From positions 1 through 9,693 of the forward strand of contig DAINCF010000270.1 in NCBI GenBank assembly GCA_036732565.1: DNA of 9,693 nucleotides, written 5' to 3'. Below, piece by piece: positions 4,974-9,693 of this stretch. A program made the translations under genes and the position numbers. The notes beneath the pieces were generated by a model. That model was not told where the DNA came from. It was given only the letters and a program-made list of their open reading frames with translations, and ran no database searches. The number at the start of each line of letters is the position of its first letter. The first letter of the stretch is position 1. The DNA comes from JAIVJN01 sp036732565 (GTDB lineage Bacteria > Acidobacteriota > Vicinamibacteria > Vicinamibacterales > UBA2999).

Positions 4974-7928
4974 ATGAGGCTGAACAAGGTGTGCGTGTTC
5001 TGCCTGTGCCTGTTGCTGTCGCTCGTCGCGGCAGTACCCACCAGCGCGCAGGATTTCCGTGGCCGTATCAACGGCACGGTCACGGACAACACCGGGGCGA
5101 TCCTCCCCGGTGTCACCGTCACCGCAACCAGCCCGGCGCTGATTCAACCGCAGGTCCAGATCTCAGGCGCGGAGGGCGATTTCCGCATCATTGCCTTGCC
5201 GCCCGGCGTCTATGAGATCACCTTCGAGCTGCCGGGTTTCCAGACGGTCAAACGCGAAGGCGTACGCGTGGTGATCAATCAGACGCTGACCGTCGACCAG
5301 CAACTGCAGGTCGCGAGCTTGCAGGAAACGGTCACGGTCACCGGCGACTCGCCCATCGTCGATACGTCGACGACCACGCTCGGGACGAACTTCACGAAGG
5401 AGCTGCTGACCGAGATCCCGAACGCGCGTGACGTGTGGGCGGCCATGTCGCAGGCGCCCGGCATTCAAATGCAGGCCTACGACGTCGGTGGCTCGCATGC
5501 CGGCACGCAGACCGGGTACATCACCTACGGTGTGAACGTCCAGAACCAGACGAAGCTCGAGGGCATCGACACCACGGAGGGGAACGACGCCAACGCCGGC
5601 TACTTCGATTTCGGCAGCTTCGAGGAGTTCCAAGTCGGCGGCGCCGGCAACAGCGCCGAGAACTTCGCCGGGGGCGCGTCGCTCGCCATCACGGTGAAGT
5701 CCGGCGGCGATCGCGTGTCGGGCAACTGGTACAGTGATTTCGAAAACGATTCGACGATTAGCGACAACGTGCCGTCTGCGTTCGCGACCCCGAACTCGAC
5801 TGGTGAGCTCAGGGACGATGACGGCTTCTTCACGCGCACGCCACTCGCACGCGGCAACCCCATCACGAAGCAGTACGACATCAACTTCAACGTCGGCGGC
5901 CCGCTCTGGAAGGGCAAGGTGTGGGGCTTTTACAGCTACCGCCTCGACGATCAGTACAAGGCGATCGTCGGCATCACGGAGGAGGCTCGGTCGAAGCTCA
6001 CGAACGACTACACGGCGAAGCTGACCTACCAGCTCAATCGCAACAATCAGCTGATCGGGTTCATCAACAAACGGAACAAGCTGCAGGACAAGCGTGACCT
6101 CGGCGCGACGACACCGCTCAGCGCGTCACGATTTCAGGCGTCCCGCAACTACCCCTCGAAGATCGAGTGGACCAGCGTGCTCGGCAGCCGCATGTTTCTC
6201 GACGTGCTCTACGGCGACTGGAAGAACTTCTTCCCATTGCGACCGTCTGACGAGGCGGGCACCTTCGACGGGACGCTCGTACCCGGACGTATCGACACCG
6301 GCAACAACCAGCGCTTCGATGGCGGCGGGCACGACGCCTACCAGGACCAGAAGCGCTTCAAGCCGCAGTTCTACGTCTCGATGTCGCTCTATCAGGACGG
6401 CTGGTTGGGGAGCCACGACTTCAAGTTCGGCTACGACTGGAAGCGCGATCGGCGAAACTTCTTCCAGGACCAACCTTTCGACATCTTTTACCGCGACCTG
6501 AACGGTGCGGTGAACCAGGTCGACCTGTACAACACCCCTGTGTCGCCGGTCAACAAGGTCGACTACACCTCTGGCTGGATCACGGACACGTGGAAGATCA
6601 ACTCGCGATTGACGTTGAACCTGGGCGGGCGACTCGAACACTACACCGACGGCTGGCCGGAGCAGAGCTTCGCCCCGAACGGCCATCCCGTGCTCGCGAG
6701 CTTCACCGACCAGAGATACCTTGACTTCATCGCACCTCGGACGATTGAGGCGACGACGGTCTCGACGTCCACGACGTTCTCACCGCGCGCCGGCTTCGCC
6801 TACGACCTGTTCGGCGACAACCGCACGGTGCTCAAGGCATTCTACGGCCAGTTCCGCTACAACTCGGCCGACACGCTTGCCGATCGGCAGAATCCGGTCG
6901 GTCGAGGCATCTTGCGGTATCGGTTCACCGATCTCGACGGGGACCGCGTACTCGACGGCCCGCAGGAGCTTGGCACGTTCGTGACGTCAGTCGGTGGTGG
7001 CGGCAGCGTGCGCGTCGATCCGGATATCGAACGACCGACCGTGAACGAACTGTCAACGAGCGTCGAGCGCGAGATTGTCCAGGGCCTGTCGGCTCGCGTC
7101 TCCTACGTCTACAAGAACATCCGCAACGAGTGGGGCAGCACTGACGTGGCGCGGCTACCGCTCTATACCGTCCCCTTCAGCTTCACCGACGTCGGTCCAG
7201 ACGGCATCTCGGGATCGGGCGACGACCAGACGCTCGGCCTGCTCGATCGGCCGGCAACCGCTCCGTCGGACCGCGTGTTCACGAACTTTGATTACGGCAA
7301 GGCGGACTTCAACACCTGGGAGATCGGCCTCAATCGTCGATTTGCCGACAAGTGGATGCTGCTCACCTCGTTCGGCTACACGCGCGCCAAGCAGCTTCAC
7401 AGCATGACCTCACCAACGGGCGCCACGGCGGTGGCGGGCAACCAGCGCTCCGGCGGCGATCCCACTATCGACTTTCTCTATCGTCCATCGGAGCTCATGT
7501 TCGGCGACGAGGGACGCGAGACAACGAGCACGTGGAACTACAAGCTCATCGGGCGCTACGTGTTGCCGTACGACGTCGGCATCTCGGGATCGTGGAAGGT
7601 GCAAAGCGGCTATCAGTGGGGCCGCACGACCAGCATCAACTTCCCCGGCGACAGCGCGCAGAACATCCGCGTCGAGCCCGTCACCTCGAACAGAACGCCG
7701 AACGTCGCCATCCTCGATCTGCGCTTCGACAAGGGCTTCCAGTTCGGTCGCTTTGGCAAGCTCACGGGCATGGTGGACGTATTCAACCTGACCAACTCCG
7801 GCGTGGTGACGAACTTCCGCACCACGACGAACCCGGTGACCGCCACGAACCCGGTCTCGACGTTCCAAGAGGTGATCGCACTGCTGGATCCGCGCATCGT
7901 GCGGTTCGGGCTGCGGTTCGACTTCTAA
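4974..7928 (+). CDS. TonB-dependent receptor, Oar-like, with carboxypeptidase-regulatory domain (paralog 2)
   Basis: Outer-membrane transporter of 984 aa, co-linear with the preceding gene. Signal peptide at residues 1-25 (ending VPTSA before QDF, with three cysteines in its core); carboxypeptidase-regulatory domain at about 28-113; candidate TonB box ETVTVTG at 118-124; plug at about 131-250; barrel ending IVRFGLRFDF. The plug is strongly conserved against paralog 1 (LLTEIPNAR, IEGIDTTEG versus LEGIDTTEG, FDFGSFEEFQVGGAG), while the loops diverge. This copy lacks the cysteine pair of paralog 1 and has a fuller acidic loop, DLDGDRVLDG (653-662), resembling calcium-binding Asp loops. It also carries extra residues near its C-terminal third (TSPTGATAVAGNQRSGG) and a short internal repeat, TNPVTATNPV, just before the last strands. 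Own promoter and RBS, with no partner lipoprotein. Most likely a tandem duplicate with altered ligand preference; the ligand is unknown. Confidence 0.9.
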   Translation: MRLNKVCVFCLCLLLSLVAAVPTSAQDFRGRINGTVTDNTGAILPGVTVTATSPALIQPQVQISGAEGDFRIIALPPGVYEITFELPGFQTVKREGVRVVINQTLTVDQQLQVASLQETVTVTGDSPIVDTSTTTLGTNFTKELLTEIPNARDVWAAMSQAPGIQMQAYDVGGSHAGTQTGYITYGVNVQNQTKLEGIDTTEGNDANAGYFDFGSFEEFQVGGAGNSAENFAGGASLAITVKSGGDRVSGNWYSDFENDSTISDNVPSAFATPNSTGELRDDDGFFTRTPLARGNPITKQYDINFNVGGPLWKGKVWGFYSYRLDDQYKAIVGITEEARSKLTNDYTAKLTYQLNRNNQLIGFINKRNKLQDKRDLGATTPLSASRFQASRNYPSKIEWTSVLGSRMFLDVLYGDWKNFFPLRPSDEAGTFDGTLVPGRIDTGNNQRFDGGGHDAYQDQKRFKPQFYVSMSLYQDGWLGSHDFKFGYDWKRDRRNFFQDQPFDIFYRDLNGAVNQVDLYNTPVSPVNKVDYTSGWITDTWKINSRLTLNLGGRLEHYTDGWPEQSFAPNGHPVLASFTDQRYLDFIAPRTIEATTVSTSTTFSPRAGFAYDLFGDNRTVLKAFYGQFRYNSADTLADRQNPVGRGILRYRFTDLDGDRVLDGPQELGTFVTSVGGGGSVRVDPDIERPTVNELSTSVEREIVQGLSARVSYVYKNIRNEWGSTDVARLPLYTVPFSFTDVGPDGISGSGDDQTLGLLDRPATAPSDRVFTNFDYGKADFNTWEIGLNRRFADKWMLLTSFGYTRAKQLHSMTSPTGATAVAGNQRSGGDPTIDFLYRPSELMFGDEGRETTSTWNYKLIGRYVLPYDVGISGSWKVQSGYQWGRTTSINFPGDSAQNIRVEPVTSNRTPNVAILDLRFDKGFQFGRFGKLTGMVDVFNLTNSGVVTNFRTTTNPVTATNPVSTFQEVIALLDPRIVRFGLRFDF

Positions 7929-8160
7929 AAGGGCGGCGCCCTTCGGGCGCCGAGGGCCTCGCGCCTTCGGCGCTCGGAAGGCCGGCGCTTCGCGCCGGAT
8001 GGAATCATGGGCTGGGCGTCATCGTTGACATCCAGCCCTTTCTCTTGCCTTCCGAGCGGCGAAGCCGCGAGGCCCTCCGAGCGAGCGCAGCGAAGCGAGG
8101 CCTTCGGCGAGGCGAAGCCGAAGCCGCCCTCCGAGCGGGCGAAGCCCGCGAGGCCCTGTG
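7929..8160. repeat. GC-rich mini-hairpin array 2, downstream of TonB receptor 2
   Basis: The array begins at the TAA. Left arm: GGCGCCC-TTC-GGGCGCC (7935-7951), GCGCC-TTC-GGCGC (7961-7973), CCGGCGC-TTC-GCGCCGG (7982-7998). Then comes a terminator-like stem (8009-8046). Right arm, inverted: GCGGC-GAA-GCCGC (8056-8068), CTTCGGC/GCCGAAG (8102-8123), GCGGGC-GAA-GCCCGC (8135-8149). Left-arm triloops read TTC and right-arm triloops read GAA, so the two arms are the same element in opposite orientation. Separators are GAGGGCCTC on the left and GAGGCCCTCCGAG on the right. The segment 7952-7998 is nearly identical to 4551-4598 in array 1, although the stems differ elsewhere. No gene is supported here. 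A role in 3'-end protection, termination or nucleoid binding is inference. Confidence 0.75.
8009..8046 (+). terminator. Intrinsic (rho-independent) terminator after TonB receptor 2
   Basis: GGGCTGG (8009-8015) pairs with CCAGCCC (8032-8038). Inside, GTCA (8018-8021) pairs with TGAC (8026-8029) around a TCGT loop, with a 2x2 internal mismatch between the stems. The stem is followed at once by TTTCTCTT (8039-8046). It lies 80 nt past the receptor stop codon, at the centre of the hairpin array, and should end that transcript before the next gene. The U tract is interrupted by C, so efficiency may be partial. Confidence 0.6.
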
Positions 8161-8167
8161 GTAGAGT
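8159..8167 (+). promoter_or_regulatory. Extended -10 promoter of the membrane-protein gene
   Basis: TGGTAGAGT contains TG-N-TAGAGT, an extended -10 element. No convincing -35 lies 17 bp upstream, where the last repeat hairpin sits. A start near 8174 would leave about nine nucleotides before the ATG at 8183, and no Shine-Dalgarno is present, so translation would be leaderless or nearly so. Confidence 0.4.
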
Positions 8168-8182
8168 CTTCCCCGCCTGCCA

Positions 8183-9693
8183 ATGAACAATTCCGCGTGG
8201 CGCCCCGGGCTCGCGGTTGTGTTCGGCTACGTGTTGATGGCCCTTGTCTTCACGTGGCCGTTGCCGTTGAGGCTCGGTACCCACCTGACGGGCGATCCGA
8301 GCGGCGATACCGGTGTGTACGTGTGGAACCAGTGGGTGTTCCAGCACGAAGCGTTGGTCGGCCAGACCAATCCCTTCACGACCGGGCGCATCCTTTCACT
8401 GACGCCGCGCGTCGATCTCGCCCAGCACAACTACACCGCGTTCCTGAACCTCGTCGCGCTACCGCTGGTGCCCGTGCTCGGCGTGGTGATGACGTTCAAC
8501 GTGGTGTTCTTGATCGTGACGGTGTTGACGGCGTTGATGACGTACCTGCTGGCGCGGCACGTGACCGACGCGACGCGGATCGAAGCGTGGGCCGCGGGCC
8601 TGGCGTTCGCGTGGTCGCCCGTGCTGCTCGCGCGATCGACGGCGCACTTCAGTCTGGTGGCGGCCGCCGCGCTGCCAGCGTTCATCTTGTGCCTCGTGCG
8701 CGCCGATCGCTCTCGCCATGTCCGGGACGCGGCGCTGACCGGGTTGTGCATGGCGTGGGCCGCGTTCTCCGACGCCTACTACGCCGTCTTCTGTCTGATC
8801 ATCGCCGTGGGCTACTTGGCCGCACGTCTCGTGCGCCTTCAATTCAATGGCACCCCAGCGCGGCTGCCGCGCTGGGGAACCCGCCCGGAAGAGAGACCGC
8901 GGCTGTCGTGGCTCTGGGTGTTGGATCTGTCGATCGTGCTCGTCGCTGGCCTCACCGCTGGACTGCTCACCGGCGGCGGCGGCCGGGTCGACGTCTTCGG
9001 CGTCTACGTCAGCATCCACGGGCTCTACACCCCCGTGCTGCTGCTGACGGTGCTCGTGATCGTTCGCGTGATCGCCCGACTGCGGCCCGTGCTTCGACCG
9101 CGCTGGTCGCTGTCGTCGGCCAGCGTCGCGCCGCTCGTCGTCGCTGTACTTGCGTGCGTCGGGCCGTTGGCGCCGGTGCTCTACAGCCTCGGCCAGCAGG
9201 TGCGTGAGGGGCAGTTCGTGAACCCGGCCATCCTGTGGCGGAGCAGCCCGCGCGGCGTGGATCTGCTCGCGTTCGTGACACCCAATCCGATGCACCCGCT
9301 GGTGCGGTTCTTCCGCGGCGACGCGCAGACCCTCGCGCCCACGATCTTCGTCGAGTACACCGCGGCGCTCAGCCTGGTTGCGCTGCTCATCGTCATCGTC
9401 GCGGTCATCGTGGCGAAGTATCGGCCGCGGCCGGCGTGGGTGCTCTTGCCGGTCGGCTTCGCGCTCGTGGCACTGGGCCCGTTCGTGCACGTCCTGGGGA
9501 TGAACACGCACGTGCCCGGACCGTGGGCGCTGTTCCGTTACGTCCCGCTCGTCGGCGCCGCCCGCACCCCCACGCGCTTCTCCATCGTCGTCGCCCTCGG
9601 CCTTGCGGTCCTGCTCGCGGGCGCGTTGGCCGCGCTCGGCCGGCGCTTCCCTGCGCGGCGATCGCTCGTGGCCTGCGTCGCGACCGTGCTGCT
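8183..9693 (+). CDS. Polytopic membrane protein, GT-C glycosyltransferase / YfhO-like (3' end beyond window)
   Basis: Open from the ATG at 8183 to the right edge (503 codons, no stop). Many hydrophobic segments suggest about nine or more membrane spans, for example near residues 9-28, 86-123, 136-150, 157-172, 184-215, 247-263, 281-298, 315-335, 394-411, 419-438 and 467-486. After the first span comes a loop with an acidic motif (GDPSGDTGVYVWNQW, 37-51), placed like the conserved Asp region of GT-C enzymes that use polyprenyl-phosphate sugars. Further on, FRYVPLVGAARTPTRF (451-466) resembles the R-x-P-x-R-F segment often seen in YfhO-like and related large membrane proteins. A basic, Pro-rich linker (about 220-240) is encoded partly by a perfect palindrome. 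It likely acts in envelope glycan or lipid modification at the inner membrane, but this is family-level inference. It is transcribed separately from the receptors, behind a terminator, with no RBS. Other frames here read as Arg/Ala-rich shadows. Confidence 0.75.
   Translation, partial: MNNSAWRPGLAVVFGYVLMALVFTWPLPLRLGTHLTGDPSGDTGVYVWNQWVFQHEALVGQTNPFTTGRILSLTPRVDLAQHNYTAFLNLVALPLVPVLGVVMTFNVVFLIVTVLTALMTYLLARHVTDATRIEAWAAGLAFAWSPVLLARSTAHFSLVAAAALPAFILCLVRADRSRHVRDAALTGLCMAWAAFSDAYYAVFCLIIAVGYLAARLVRLQFNGTPARLPRWGTRPEERPRLSWLWVLDLSIVLVAGLTAGLLTGGGGRVDVFGVYVSIHGLYTPVLLLTVLVIVRVIARLRPVLRPRWSLSSASVAPLVVAVLACVGPLAPVLYSLGQQVREGQFVNPAILWRSSPRGVDLLAFVTPNPMHPLVRFFRGDAQTLAPTIFVEYTAALSLVALLIVIVAVIVAKYRPRPAWVLLPVGFALVALGPFVHVLGMNTHVPGPWALFRYVPLVGAARTPTRFSIVVALGLAVLLAGALAALGRRFPARRSLVACVATVL
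8853..8877. repeat. Perfect 11-bp palindrome with 3-nt loop inside the membrane-protein gene
   Basis: CCCCAGCGCGG (8853-8863), loop CTG, CCGCGCTGGGG (8867-8877). All 11 pairs match. In the gene it encodes part of the soluble linker TPARLPRWG between two membrane spans, where an insertion would do little harm. Its long GC stem and triloop resemble the units of the two intergenic arrays (for example GGCGG-CTA-CCGCC), though the sequence is not the same. Confidence 0.7.

Noticed and set aside
1630..7928. SusC/SusD polysaccharide-utilisation locus
   Set aside because: No SusD-like lipoprotein, glycoside hydrolase or hybrid sensor is present. The receptors are of the Oar-like type.
8158..9207. 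Plus-strand 349-codon frame at the right end
   Set aside because: It is rich in Arg/Ala/Gly and has no membrane segments. The frame from 8183 gives a coherent polytopic membrane protein and stays open to the edge, so this one is a shadow.
8459..9511. Minus-strand 350-codon frame at the right end
   Set aside because: A His/Arg/Gln-rich low-complexity translation antisense to the membrane-protein gene, with no motif or start signal.

Overview
The window reads as GC-rich chromosomal DNA from a diderm bacterium, most likely an Acidobacteriota of the Vicinamibacteria type. This placement is an inference. It rests on the large Oar-like TonB-dependent receptors (N-terminal carboxypeptidase-regulatory domain, no SusD partner), a secreted M20 peptidase, and a GT-C-like membrane protein of a kind common in that phylum. 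There is no rRNA or tRNA gene, transposase, integrase, phage gene or CRISPR array.

Layout. Positions 1-116 (minus) hold the start of a glutaredoxin-like gene with a CPRC motif that runs off the left edge. It lies just downstream of, and is probably co-transcribed with, an exported M20 metallopeptidase (152-1411, minus). A 218-bp divergent intergenic region carries promoters for the peptidase and for the first of two tandem paralogous TonB-dependent receptors (1630-4527 and 4974-7928, plus). Each receptor has its own promoter of the same design, TTG(T/C)G(T/C)-N17-TACCAT, a leader of about 105 nt with a shared GTTTGTAMC box, and a GGAGG ribosome site. Each is followed immediately by a 230-270 bp array of GC-rich mini-hairpins. 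The array after receptor 2 contains a good intrinsic terminator. Right after it, an extended -10 lies 15 bp upstream of the start of a polytopic membrane protein (8183 to the right edge, open). That protein is GT-C/YfhO-like and carries an 11-bp perfect palindrome inside its coding sequence.

How the parts may work together: the receptors would bind and import an unknown ligand across the outer membrane with TonB energy. The exported peptidase divergent from them could process peptide substrates outside the cytoplasm. That link is only contextual. The membrane protein looks like a separate unit.

I do not see a clearly new biological system. The most interesting material is non-coding: two related inverted-symmetric hairpin arrays, one behind each receptor gene, with a 32-bp perfect tandem duplication in the first; the matched promoter/leader architecture of the paralogs; and a palindromic element that appears to sit in frame within the membrane-protein gene.
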